Source: Tulasnella sp. 424 (taxonomy: Eukaryota > Basidiomycota > Agaricomycetes > Cantharellales > Tulasnellaceae). From it: a DNA stretch of 64,000 nt. A program made the translations under genes and the position numbers. The notes below the pieces were generated by a model. That model did not search any database. It was not told where the DNA came from and saw only the letters and a list, made by a program, of their open reading frames with translations. The stretch lies in contig WSUB01000118.1 in the NCBI GenBank assembly GCA_019633425.1, positions 67,768 to 131,767 on the forward strand, given 5' to 3'. This document shows, in pieces, positions 47,510 to 60,615 of the stretch; the first letter of the stretch is position 1, and each line of letters begins with the position of its first letter.

Positions 47510-47515
47510 CACGTG
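47510..47515. promoter_or_regulatory. CACGTG E-box upstream of METTL14
   Basis: CACGTGAC begins 142 bp upstream of the METTL14 start codon. It is kept in the array II remnant (42431-42436) but altered to TACGTG in array I (about 36279). CACGTG is the core site of fungal bHLH factors; a regulatory role here is inference. Confidence 0.35.
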
Positions 47516-47651
47516 ACTGGCGTTCTCCGTTGCCCAAATTCCCGCAGTTCCTTCTTTGCTCCCACCACCCAACCGTCACCCTTCCCCCCACAGCCAGACA
47601 TCGAGAGACCTGAAGATCCTCCAACCTCAGACACGTCACAGCTGGCCCGAA

Positions 47652-50165
47652 ATGGACTCAACTCTAGCTTCCGCCCATGCCCTGTTATCCCAACATGCAA
47701 TCTTGACGAACGAAGTCCGCTCGATGCAGCGAGAGCACCGTCGTCGGCTGGCCCAACTCCATTCACCCCCTCACTCTTTACTATCTCTACCGCTGTTACC
47801 TTCGCCACCATTATCACCGCCAACTTCACCACCTACCCAAAAGCGCTCGGTGTTTCAACAACCACAACCACCGGCACGGACGATCCCTAGGCCNNNNNNN
47901 NNNNNNNNNNNNNNNNNNNNNNNNNNNNNNNNNNNNNNNNNNNNNNNNNNNNNNNNNNNNNNNNNNNNNNNNNNNNNNNNNNNNNNNNNNNNNCCGCCAA
48001 CTTCACCACCTACCCAAAAGCGCTCGGTGTTTCAACAACCACAACCACCGGCACGGACGATCCCTAGGCCGGATCTGCCACCCTCAAAGCAGGCCAAGAT
48101 GGCTCGCTACCCTAACTATGTACCCGAGGAGGAAACGATTCGGAATGACTACTCGCAGAGATATGTTGATAGTGGGGATTGGCCGCAAAATTGGGTTCAA
48201 GGGGCCGAGCCTGAACGCCGATTTGAGGAGTGAGTCTTCCGCCACTGGACTCTTGGTGGGATGTCTGATCACGGGTCTGGTTTTCATCTCAGATACCCCA
48301 AGCAGCAACGACTGTTAGCTCTGAAGAAAGCATCCGTAGCCGCCGTGGCCACTCCACCAATGCATATTCCTTTGTCGTCTCTGGCGTCCCTCACCACGTC
48401 CACTCCAACAATCCCGAAATTCGACACCATTCTGATCGATCCACCGTATTCGTCCTCTTTCTCGTGGGACGAACTCGAAAACTGCCCGATACCGACCCTT
48501 GCAGCGGACCCTTCTTTCGTCTTTCTATGGGTGGGAAGCGGTGCTGGTGAAGGGCTGGAAAAAGGGAGGGCGCTACTGGCGAAATGGGGGTATCGACGAT
48601 GTGAAGACGTCGTGTGGATCAAGACGAACAATGAATCGAATCGGGGTCCCGGGGTCAGTCCATTTTTTCTCTCACTGGTCCTCCGTCCTTGGGCAGGGGC
48701 TGTATCTCAAGAGTCTAGGCTGACGAGACTTCGACCATTTTTGTTCCTGCAGACAGACCCGCCAACTACGTCTCTCCTAACGCGAACAAAGCAACATTGT
48801 CTCATGGGTATACGCGGGACCGTAAGAAGGTCAACAGATAGTTGGTTTGTACATTGTAACATCGGTATGAACCGAGCTGATGACTCCCTATATGAGTTTG
48901 TGCTTACCTCGCGTTCATTTCCAGATACCGACGTTATCATTTGGGAAGGCGATCCAAGTGGTATGTCACACTCCCTCGGCTTTCATGGCTTGCCTCTATG
49001 GCGTACTGACATTCCTGTTGCCTTTCACCCAGACCCCACGCGCAAGCCACCGGAGATGTACACCCTCATCGAAAACTTCTGCCTGGGACTCCGCCGCCTC
49101 GAAATCTTTGGTCGTCCTTACTCACTTCGCCCTGGTTGGGTCACTTGTGGAGACTTTGAGCTTACTCCTGACCTGATCGACGAAACTGGAGCGAGGGAGT
49201 GGGATCAGACTGTTTGGGAGAGTGAACCCCCAAGAGACGGGCTTGGAAGGGCCGTTGTCCCCATGAGTCAGGGTTCGTATGAGCCTTTCTTTGTCTTTGC
49301 CTTTCTTCGCGCAATGCTAATTCATCTGTTCGCAGAAATCGACATCCTCCGACCGAAGTCGCCCAACCGTCCGGGCCATGCGAGCCATGCGAGCCAGGGC
49401 AGTCAAGGTGGCTCGGTCGGGAGCATACCCCCTCAATACACTGGAGGGTCACCAGCAGTGAATATGGGGATGGGCAATGGGCCGGGACATATCCTTCCAC
49501 CTCGACCGATGAACATGAACCAACAAAACGCTCGAAACCCGAACGGAGCGTTCAGTGGTGGAGTTGGGCTGGGTATCGTTCGACCTCAACATCAGCAACA
49601 GATGCCGCAGCAGGTTGGATATGGTGGCATGCCTGGAATGAACCCAATGATGAACCAACAGGGCATGATGGGTGGCGCTGGGCCTGGAGGGGCGTTCGGT
49701 GGGATGGGAGGACGTGGCATGATGCCTCCGAATATGGCTCAAATGCAAGGGATGGTCGGACCGATGGGTGGAATGGGCGGAATGAGCGGTATGCCTGGAA
49801 TGGGAGGGATGGGAATGCCTCATGGAATGATGGGCGGAATGGACCCAAATATGAACATGGGGATGAACATGGGTATGCAAGGGATGGGCGGAGGACAAGG
49901 GCAGTTCCAACATCAGCAAGTACCGCAGTTCCAACCTGGCTACGGGGAGATGATGTTTGATCCCAACAGCGGGATGATGGGAGGTGGTCCCAACCCAGCA
50001 ATGATGCAGTACAATCCTGGCGTAGGTGTTGCTGGAGGTATGCCGAATATGATGGGGGGTGGCGGGCTTGGTATGCCCATGAACATGAACATGAATATGA
50101 TGGGAGGAGATGAATCCTGGAACACTGGCGCTGGCGCTGGTGGATGGCATAATGGAATGCAGTAA
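47652..50165 (+). CDS. METTL14: METTL14-type subunit of the mRNA m6A methyltransferase
   Basis: MT-A70 family protein that pairs with the METTL3/IME4 catalytic subunit in the nuclear N6-adenosine methyltransferase and helps bind RNA. Six exons (47652-48229, 48293-48653, 48753-48864, 48925-48960, 49033-49272, 49336-50165) join in phase to 718 residues as assembled. About 659 remain if the false gap is collapsed. METTL14-specific signatures are IRNDYSQRYVDSGDWPQN, RRFEEYPKQQRL, KWGYRRCEDVVWIKTN, RTKQHCLMGIRGTV, STDSWFVHCNIDTDVII, ENFCLGLRRLEIFGR, RPGWVTCG and EIDILRPKSP. At the METTL3 DPPW / METTL14 EPPL position it has DPPY. The C-terminal tail (about 260 residues) is Met/Gly/Pro/Gln-rich, in place of the RGG tail of animal METTL14. 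Introns 2-5 are all multiples of three and stop-free. Confidence 0.93.
47894..47993. other. 100-N assembly gap inside METTL14 exon 1
   Basis: Exactly 100 N. The 77 bases before it (47817-47893) and after it (47994-48070) are identical. The array I pseudogene contains this 77-base segment only once, so the gap most likely marks an unmerged contig overlap rather than missing sequence. Removing gap plus one copy (177 nt, 59 codons) keeps the frame. Confidence 0.95.
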
Positions 50166-50614
50166 TGTATTAATATTACTCGTTGGTTCCACAAACGTTA
50201 CTACTCTCGGAGAACTTGTCTGTTAACCTTTCGAACGTTTCTCGCTTGACATCTTTTTAGCCGGGACTCCGTGTATACCTCGTTTGTACTCTGTAGCGTA
50301 TAAAGACGTACGTGTGTATTCAGTGTGAGGTGCAATATCGGCACAGTACGGGAGATCTTCGGCCGAGGAACGCCGCCGTGGGGACCAATCACGGCTGTTT
50401 CGTTATTTCGACCCACATCAATGCACTGACTCCAAATTTCGTGAGGATATGTAAACGTGGCTCAGCTAATCCAAAAGCACGCACGCACGCACATCCCTCT
50501 CCCCCTTCAAAAGACTCGCGCTTTGACCGCGTTCGTTGATCAGAAACCCGCGTCGACGCTCCTCCCAAACTCAACCACCACAAAGTTACTCGGATTAGAA
50601 ACAATTCGCCCTCA
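50166..50614. other. METTL14 to DAHP synthase intergenic
   Basis: It must hold the METTL14 3' UTR and the DAHP synthase promoter and leader. No separate gene is seen. Confidence 0.6.
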
Positions 50615-52438
<1,824 letters not shown>

Positions 52439-52614
52439 AGACCCCCCAAAACGTGCTTCCAATGGCTGTAGCGACGCGAACATGATCACCACACTACCCC
52501 TTTCAAACTACCTGTATATAGGCATAGACTTTCATGTGACAGCAGAGTACGAAAGCTTGTCGGAATGTTAACATACGATTAAATATCATTCTGGATCCTT
52601 CCTCCCGTACCGTC

Positions 52615-55600
52615 TCAGAACCCCATGGCACCCACAATATCATCAAACGCTTGAATGGTCAGCTCCCACAGTGGTGTCCCATTCCCGCTCACGAGAGCCG
52701 ACCGTATGACCATCCTGACCGCCTTCTTCAATTGTTCGTCATCCATCTTCTCCAGATTACTCTTCCCAAGCTTCCGAGTCCTCAACGCATCTTGAGCGAC
52801 CTTGCCAAAGGCTGAAATGACCTCGGTGCCCGTGACGTGTTCGTTGACAAGATAGAAAGCCAAATTGCGCCCTAGCGCTTTCGCCTCCTCTGGATCATGC
52901 GGCAGCAAAGCTTTGCAGTCTTCGCCTCTGAGATAGGTCTTCAGAACAGCCATGAACTGTTCATCCCCTCGTAACCCTCTGACATGGTCGTCCAGCACAT
53001 TGACCGCAGCGTCCAACAATGTCCACCGGATCAATGGGGGCCTGAGTGTCCGTTCCTGCCCGACTCTCCCTCCAAAAGCACGGTTATGTAAATGTCCGTA
53101 GTACGCGGCCAAGAACTTCAGGTGTTTGAGCATGAGGATTGGAATACCCGTGCCGCACATCTCGTCCCCCGAGGTACCATAGCGAATTTGGAAGATATTG
53201 AGAAGGTTTTGCAGGGTCGATGCTTTGTCTTGTAATAGGCATTCTAGCAGACTTTGCTGACAATAGCTCACGACCTTCGCTTCCAGCTCTGACTCCGGGT
53301 CCGTGTGGCATAGCCAGTCAGCAAGACCAGTAATCCTCGTGTCGACGGACAGGGAAGTGATGAACTGGTCTAGCTGAGACCTGACCAGTCTCCTCTCGTC
53401 GTCCGACCCGCTAGGGAAATCCATCGCCGCAGCGTCCCCAGCTCGGAACCTCATAAAGGCAAATATACTCCTGTTTCCTCGAGGGTCCTCCCCATATCCA
53501 AGATACCCAGACCTGCGCTTCACCCAAATTGTTTGAGTCTTGAAGACAGTTGTGGCGAAGCGCGGGGTGCTTTGGTCGCTTGTGAAGTCGATGTAATATG
53601 GCCAATAACGGGGACTGTCGACCGATATAGCGAGTAGGTTATTCCAATCGGGAATTAGAGATGGCGAAGTGTACTGGTACGCTCTTGCCACCTCGCCTTC
53701 CTTGAGCCTCAGCTTGATAGGAATATACACCGTCTCTCCCGAGTCAGCATCGCGCGCGATGAGGCAACGGGGTTCCACCGCCAGTGCCCAAAGATGTCGG
53801 AAAACTGGGAGAAGTACCTTGGTGTCTCCTGAAGCGTTGGGCCATCTGGGATAAAATGCAGCGATCAAGCACGCGATGGCAGCGTTGGAGGTGCCAAACG
53901 TATGTCGGCCTCCCCCAAGGAAAAGCATTCCCATGGCCATGTGGGAAGTCATGTGGCTTCCGTATTTGACGTATGGCAGCAGTTGCCCGTGAGCGTAACG
54001 AAGACGGCGGAGAGCGTTCAGCTCGCCCGTGCCACACATCACGATGCCAACGCAGAGCGAAAGCAGGTTGAGACTATCGCGAACGGCGGATCTCTTGATT
54101 TGGGCGTCAAAGGTCAAAGCTGACAAAAGGTTGGAGTCAGTTTTCTCCTTCGGGAATTCGAAGGGAGGGGTGCTTACCAGGCTGGCTAGCAGTTTTGCTG
54201 AATGCATCATAATAGTGAATGAGAGTCGTTTCCGCTGTTTGGTCGGCCGTTCCAGCGTATTTGAGGGCAATTGCAAAACAAACACCCGCGACGATATTGT
54301 AATATGCCAGGTCATAGGAGTCCTTAATTGCGTCGTCGTAGCCTTGAAGCTCCTCGTTTTCTGCTAGCTTCTTCGGTGCCTGTGTCGTAACCCATTCAAC
54401 GGAGGGTGTAATTTGGCTCCATAGAACAAGAAGCCTCGCTAAGGCTCTAATAAGGAGGGCGTTTGGTTGGACGCGTGAAAGTGCAAGCGGGGTATGGGCG
54501 ATTTCGAATAACCCTGCGATATCCGTTCGCTCCGTTTTCATGAACATCAACCCCAAGGCGATCGAAGCAGCTGGTGAAGTGAGGTTGGCACCAAAATGAG
54601 GCTGGAAGGCTTTGTCTTCGGCCGCGTTAGGTTGACCGTGAATAAGGACACGAAGTCGGCCGATCATATCGATATCCGCTGGGCTAGTTGCCTGACCTCC
54701 GTGTCCACACATGATCATCCCGAAAGCCAGAGCAGCAGTGATCGAGTACGCCTCCCGATTCTCGTTTGTAACGTCCAGGCGAGTGCCGAAGTCGCGTCCG
54801 CCGATTTCGTTCAAACATGCTTCTGCCATCCTTCGTTCCTTCGTTCCAAGGTACAGCACCCCAACTCCCATCAAACCAGCCATCTGCGTCCAAAGACCCA
54901 AGTTCATTTCTGCGGAACCCGGTGGGAGCAACGCAGGGGTGTGAACTGTAAGCATTTTGGTGATGATTGTATCTCCCCGGCCCACGTAAGAGGCGGCGAG
55001 GCCAAGGAGCATCGCCACAGTGGTCATTTCATGCTTCGGAGTGAGGTAGCTGAAGGTGTGCCAGGTATACATTCCCTGAAGGTGACCGTTCAATCCTAGA
55101 CCAAGGATGAAGCCCGCGTGCTCCGGAGTTAGGTCGTTGGGTCGGTTGAATGCAATCCAGGTGCTGTCGATGCCGGCGGTTCCTCGAGCGATTCTTAGAG
55201 CAGCTGCAACACCGTTATGGAACTCCGCCCACGCCCTGGCTTCCGGTACAATCTGCTTGGCTGGATCCGGTGTGATCGTGACTCCGTGCGGAACCATGCG
55301 GACCGTGAAGTCGATCTTTGGGATCGAGAAGGAGTCGGAATCGACAGCTTGAAGGGAGCCATAGGTATACATGGCTCTACCGAGTGAGAGGGCCATCGTC
55401 CTTTCCGCAATGACGATTGCAAACTGGTGCTGTTCCTTTGCTAAGTCATGCTCGCTTGAACAAATAATCAGCATCAACGCGAGCAGGGACTCTTATATGC
55501 AATACTCACTTAAGGTCGGGGCGTTCCAGAACTCTGACCGTAGTGACCGATGATGATTGAAGCATCCGTTCAACTTCACGGAGACGTCGATCAATGCCAA

Positions 55601-58600
55601 AGCGGACATCGGTGAATTCTCGGTTGGGCATCGCAGCGTCCGGATCACCCGGTGCCTGTCCCTCCGCTGAGAGTTTGGCATCTTGTACAATATTGCCAAT
55701 GGTTTCCCTCTCGTCTTTGAATTTCTACCAGTCAACTGGTGGCGTTAGCAAACAACTGGCGAGGCAGGTCATGGCTCCCACTCACCGTCTCCAGCTTATA
55801 CCGATAGGCCTCCCCAAAACCCAAGGCATTTTCTCCCCAAGTAACGCTCGCCATCTTCGCCAAGTCGCAGCGATCGACCAGCATATACTGAGCTGGCTCC
55901 CAGTCCATTGGCGGGTACTCTTGGCATATCTTGATTGCCTCCCTTAGGGGCAGCAAAACCGAGATTGGGAGATAGGACAGGTCGTCCGACGTGATCCTAT
56001 ATTGATGTAGAACCTCGACAGCAGCTCGAGCTCGGTCCAGAGGACTCGTGTGCTTCTTAAAGTCCGTCAGAGCCATGAAAGCATCTAGAACTAGTCGACT
56101 GGTGGCATTGATTCGGACGGGTCCGCATTCAAGGGCGGGTTGGTGACCGAAGACTTGGCCAATGATGGCAATGGACACCCAGTGACCCGATTTAGTAGGG
56201 TAAGTGTTGTTCAGGCGGGTTGACAAGTAGTGAAAGATATCTTGGGGCTTCGGAGGAAGTCTTGGGTCCTTGGGGAAAGCTGTTACGCAAGCGGAGCAAT
56301 GAGTCGACATCTCGTACGACAGCGTCTCCACTACGCACCATATGTCTCCAACGGCATCCACGCATCCGGTTCATCTGGAGAGAGAACCGCCCAAAAGTTC
56401 GACCAATCTGCTCCCACTAATCTCCCCATCCGGACTAATAACGGTGCGAGCAACTGAAGCTCAGTATGTTTTGCCATAGAAATCTTGTACGATTCGCCGA
56501 CGAGGTGTAACGTCTGCATAGCCGCAGCAGCCCATGGTGGGGGTCGGGTTATTCGGCGAGGGAGATTTACTCGGCCTTTTCCGGGTGTCTGAAGACGGCT
56601 GGATGGGGCTTGGTTTTCTGGTTTGGACGGAAGCTCGAGATGCCGTAGAGAGCTGTGAGACGCCAAGTGGCGATGCGACATCGTTCCGGCTAGCTGTGTC
56701 CACGGGTCCGGCTGGAAGTTCAACGACGAAGTACGACTGATGAACGGCGCTTCTTCCGCTGGGTCTCCCACTCCATCTTGACACAAACTCTCCATTATCG
56801 CTTCCGCGAAACAGTGGAATGACTCTGCCATAGCCGTAGGCTTTCCGGCTTGGAACCACCGTCTAAAGAAGCGTTTCCGGATATCGAAAGTGTGTTCGCC
56901 CGACAATGTCCAGGAAAGCGCAGCGAAGCAGCGTCCGACGGCTGGGTGGATGAGGAGATCGATGCAACTTCGGGTTTCTGAATTGTCATCAAAGACGACT
57001 GTGAACGCGTTCTGGACTGGATCCTTGAGCTTCTTTGGCCGTCTTGTCCCGTTCACGGGTGTGGCGGAACTTCCTATCCGTATACAAGGGTCATCCTCCA
57101 TTTCCATGTCGTCTTCATCCGCCAATCCGGTCGATGGTGCTTCCAAGCTGACCTTGAGTCGTCGAAACTCGTATGTAAACAAGGAGAGTTCGTATTCGGG
57201 TGTAACGAGCAGAAGGTCTGCTATCGGGGCGCGGAAGGTTTCGGCGGGTACCATGGAAATAGCGGGGATGGTTTTGACCGACTGACAAGTAATGTCTTTG
57301 CGTTCGCGGCCGCAGAAGATGGAGAATATGAAGATGGTTTGAGCGGAGGGAACGAAGACGGCCAGGTGACCAAAGTCCATTCGGACATCGAATAGGCATG
57401 CTTCGACCTCGTCGTCTTCGCTGTAATTGGTATTAGAAACTTGGTTTGTAAATGGAGTTGCTTTTCGGTACTTACGATATAGGACTGGCGACGTTTGGTT
57501 GAAACTCATGCAGGCACGCCATCCACAGCTCCGCCTTCATCTTCCCATCGTCTATCACTCGGTTTGCGAGCCCGAGGTCCCGAATCTCTTCCCCTGATCC
57601 AGTGAGCTGCATCCGGTCCATCGTCATGCTCAACTCATTTCGAGAATTGGAATGGACGCGGCTGTGGGTTGAAGGGAACGAGCCGGATCGTTGGCGCTGG
57701 TGGCCCAAATCAGCCATAGCGGCAGCCGCGGGCGGGATGTCTCCGGGTCGATTGATGCCTTGAGCCATGGCGAGCGTAGTGGCGATCGTATCCTGATTGG
57801 GCGTCGATGGGAGACCGCTTCCGGGAATTGGAGGGGGTACGGGGACGTTTGCTCGAGCGGATACGCTGGCCAACCGCTGATGAAGTGTCAAGACCGTGCG
57901 CAAGTCGGGCTCGCGGACCACTTCTGCTGGCGGTGGGATGGTCGCTCCGTCCGGAGAGGACGGACCGTTCCTTGCATTCGCATCGACAGCAGCGCTTGGA
58001 AGAGAAGGCGAGAATGGATGGGTTTCGCTGACGTTGGTGTTGATCCTCGACATGTACGGCGCGCTCAACCTCGGCTCTTTCTCAAACACGTATCTCCATA
58101 TTCGAACCGTGCCCGTTTTGGGGTCGTGAGTGACGGCCAAGCGGTTGCAAATCGGGTTCGTCTCCCAACTTGGCGCGAATACGATTCGCTCCGTTTTCGT
58201 GAGGCCGTTGACGTGCCTCTTCGCTGCTTCGTCCGCATTTGGAGGGGGTTCTTTGTGAACCACGACGGGATGGTCTGGGGCTGATACACCTTCGGGCGTC
58301 CTCCATCCACCAGGCCCGACGCCTCCTTCGATCTTGTGCGCGAATCCGGCGATCTTGGGTTCGTCGTAAGGTCCCGCGAGGGTGAACACCGTCGGCAGTA
58401 AATCTCCCTCCACTTCATCAGCCGCAACGATCCGTTCCATCATCACTCCTCCTTCAGGTACCGGCCAGACTCGCTTAACGTGGAAGGGCAAGTTGGCAGC
58501 ATACTCCGTCCCGCCATCCTTGGTGTATATCATGACGAAGCTCGTCAAGAATATACATATGCACCGGACCAACTGGGGTTTATGCCTGTGTTTCGGATCG

Positions 58601-59130
58601 TTCGCGCTTCCCGAGGGCTGCCTTCGCTCGAATTCGGATTCGAGGCTCGTCAAGGGTCGAATCTCGGAGAACCGCCCAAAGGTCGAGATGTAATCGTCAT
58701 CGTGGGCGGACGAAACAGTCGGATTCTTCCATCTTTTAGACGGCGCTGCTGGTGCCTTCCACGCGCTACCCGCTCCTCGAACGGTAAACTTCTCTCCGGG
58801 GAAGGTGGCCCAGCAGGCCCAAAGGACCTGATCCTTCTTCTCCGTGTCGAACACCCATTTCCTCCGTTGAACGCTTCCAACGCTCCATATCACGGTCCTA
58901 TCGTGCCAAATGAGCTCTTCTTCTCCGGATTCAAAGCATCCATACAGGCTTTTGCGGGGCTTCTCGTAGGGGATGGGTGTCGTCGCGCTGAGAGCGCGTC
59001 GTATGCTCTTGAGGAGGTTGGATTCTGGTAATGCTGGTTTTGGGAGAGGCGGTTCGGTGACTTTGACGTAGGCGTAGCCAGCGGACGTTGGTTGTCCTAA
59101 GATAGGAGCTGGAATGCTGAAGTCATTCAT
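52615..59130 (-). CDS. APC1: Anaphase-promoting complex subunit 1
   Basis: Largest scaffold subunit of the APC/C ubiquitin ligase that drives mitotic exit. Six exons (59130-57476, 57420-56339, 56279-55786, 55724-55510, 55454-54178, 54119-52615) join in phase to 2075 residues, the family's usual size. The N-terminal WD40-like part holds KSLYGCFESGEEELIWHDRT, VWACWATFPG-type strands, FLTSFVMIYTKDG and PICNRLAVTHDPKTGTVRIWRY. The middle carries APIADLLLVTPEYEL. The C-terminal half has PC (proteasome/cyclosome) repeats: HAGFILGLGLNGHL, MTTVAMLLGLAASYVG, SITAALAFGMIMCGHG, ASIALGLMFMKTERTDIA, AGVCFAIALKYAGTA, LSLCVGIVMCGTG and MAMGMLFLGGGRHTFG. A disordered Ser/Pro/Asn insert lies near residues 380-510. 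The next gene, also on the minus strand, is an E2 enzyme. Confidence 0.96.
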
Positions 59131-59472
59131 AGTAGTCGTCGCAATTATTAAAAGGCAAGTAGCATTGGAGGGGTGAGGTCGAAAGGCTCAAGTCCGTCCA
59201 AGTTTCAAACCAGACCTTTCACACGACAAAGGTCTCCGTCCCTGGAGTTGTCCGCCGCTCGAGAATGCTCGACATGCGATCCTTCACCAACGACAACGAA
59301 TCACATATGAAATGCAAACGGGCAATTATAGTTGAATAGTAAAAATTGCAAAACAGCTCATCGGAAAGCAGGGTCAGGGAAAAAAGGGGACGAGAGCAAA
59401 GGAAAAGGACGAGTTGAAAACGGAAACAGGAACAGACTTGATCTTCATTCAACTTGGTTTACGGAATCCATT

Positions 59473-60615
59473 TCAATCAAAGGCCTCTTCAGCACTCTTC
59501 CTCACTAGCCGTCGAACTTTCTTCTTGTAACCCGGCAGGTCATCCCGGACCTCCTTCTACAGTCATAAAATGCAGCCGTCAATCAACTAGTAGTTCGCGT
59601 CGACACGACATTTACTAACCGCTGCATCAACGTTGGCCGGGCTTTCCAGGTTGGGGTTGTCAGAGCTGAGGAGTGAGATCACGCTAATGAGCTGGTAAAG
59701 GAAGGAACATTTGTTAGTAAGCGGGGCGTAAGGGTTAGGGAGAACGAAGGACGACGTACGATAGTTTCGACGGTATGAACGGGTGACCAGCGTTCGCTTG
59801 CTTGTTCATACCCCCATTGATCCTCACCCGGTGGATGCTAAATAAGAGAAAGTCGTGTCAATGGTCTTCGATAAGAGGGGGCGGGGTTGTGGCCAGGGGG
59901 GCTTACCAAGATGGAGATGCAAACCACACCATCAGGATAGATGTTCGGGTGCCACATTGGTGTAACGAAGCGCATCTTGGGTGGAAGCAAAGGATATTCC
60001 TGAATAGAACGGCGACGGCGGAAAAGTCTCAGTTAGGGTGCGGAATCCTTTCCATATTAGGTAAATTTGGGATAAAAAGGCGTACAGGAGGAAATGTCAA
60101 ACGGGCCTTGAAGAAGCCACCTTCGCTGGAAGGTAGGAAAATGCGTAAGTACGTCATGTGCTGCGTACACAGGCGAGAGAAGGGCCTACTAGAGGGTTTC
60201 CTCCGGGCCGATGATCATGATCTCCCATTCGAGGAGGTTATTATCGTCGACTAGACCTATTAGAGATGAGGAAGGCGGATTAGACTACGTTCCGTTTGAT
60301 GTATAGAGAGGATTCCCGAAGCGGTTGTTGTCGAAAGGAAGCATCGCAGAAACTCGGCGCGTGCCGCCCTATCATCGATCAACCTCGCGCAGTCGGAGTC
60401 TGGAGGAGAGAGAAGTCCGTCCCACCTGCTGAGAAGCCTTCTACAGGGTGTTTCTGAAGCTCTGATAACGACGAAGAGAGCCAAAAAGTCGTCAGCGTCT
60501 TGTCCCATATGCACTAGGAGTACACCCTGAGCCCCATGGATCTGTCAGTCGCACCTTTAAGCTGTCGACGAAGGATGAGATTCGAGTTTCCAGTTGCATC
60601 TATGGGCTTGGACAT
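59473..60615 (-). CDS. UBC7: Ubiquitin-conjugating enzyme E2, UBC7/UBE2G type
   Basis: E2 enzyme of ER-associated protein degradation. Eight exons (60615-60555, 60461-60426, 60256-60190, 60125-60086, 59999-59907, 59837-59760, 59691-59620, 59556-59473) join in phase to 176 residues. The UBC fold is complete: [38 protein letters not shown], the HPN motif at residues 85-87 and catalytic Cys95 in GVVCISIL. After it comes the acidic-loop insertion typical of the UBC7/CDC34 group ([24 protein letters not shown], split by no intron). The C-terminus [18 protein letters not shown] is basic. It lies 342 bp upstream of the APC1 start codon on the same strand. Confidence 0.94.

Larger units (their letters stand above)
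42775..47515. repeat. Segmental duplication, array III, upstream of METTL14
   Basis: Blocks: 42775-43180 (as 32344), 43185-43310 (short version of 33001), 43300-43610 (pieces of 33770-34150), 43605-44110 (short version of 35400-36100), then a full run 44290-44710, 44710-45430, 45445-46690 and 46690-47515. The last block runs directly into the METTL14 promoter. About 180 bp (44110-44290) has no match elsewhere in the window. Confidence 0.8.

Noticed and set aside
32344..47515. Retrotransposon or DNA transposon as the source of the repeats
   Set aside because: I looked for reverse transcriptase, integrase, RNase H and transposase motifs and for long terminal repeats and saw none. The blocks are colinear with a host gene.
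49449..50192. 247-codon ORF antisense to the METTL14 tail
   Set aside because: It is the mirror of low-complexity Met/Gly codons, giving His/Pro/Ser-rich nonsense with no start context or splice support.
57691..58284. 197-codon ORF antisense to APC1
   Set aside because: APC1 on the other strand is conserved and continuous here; the antisense frame has no recognisable motif.
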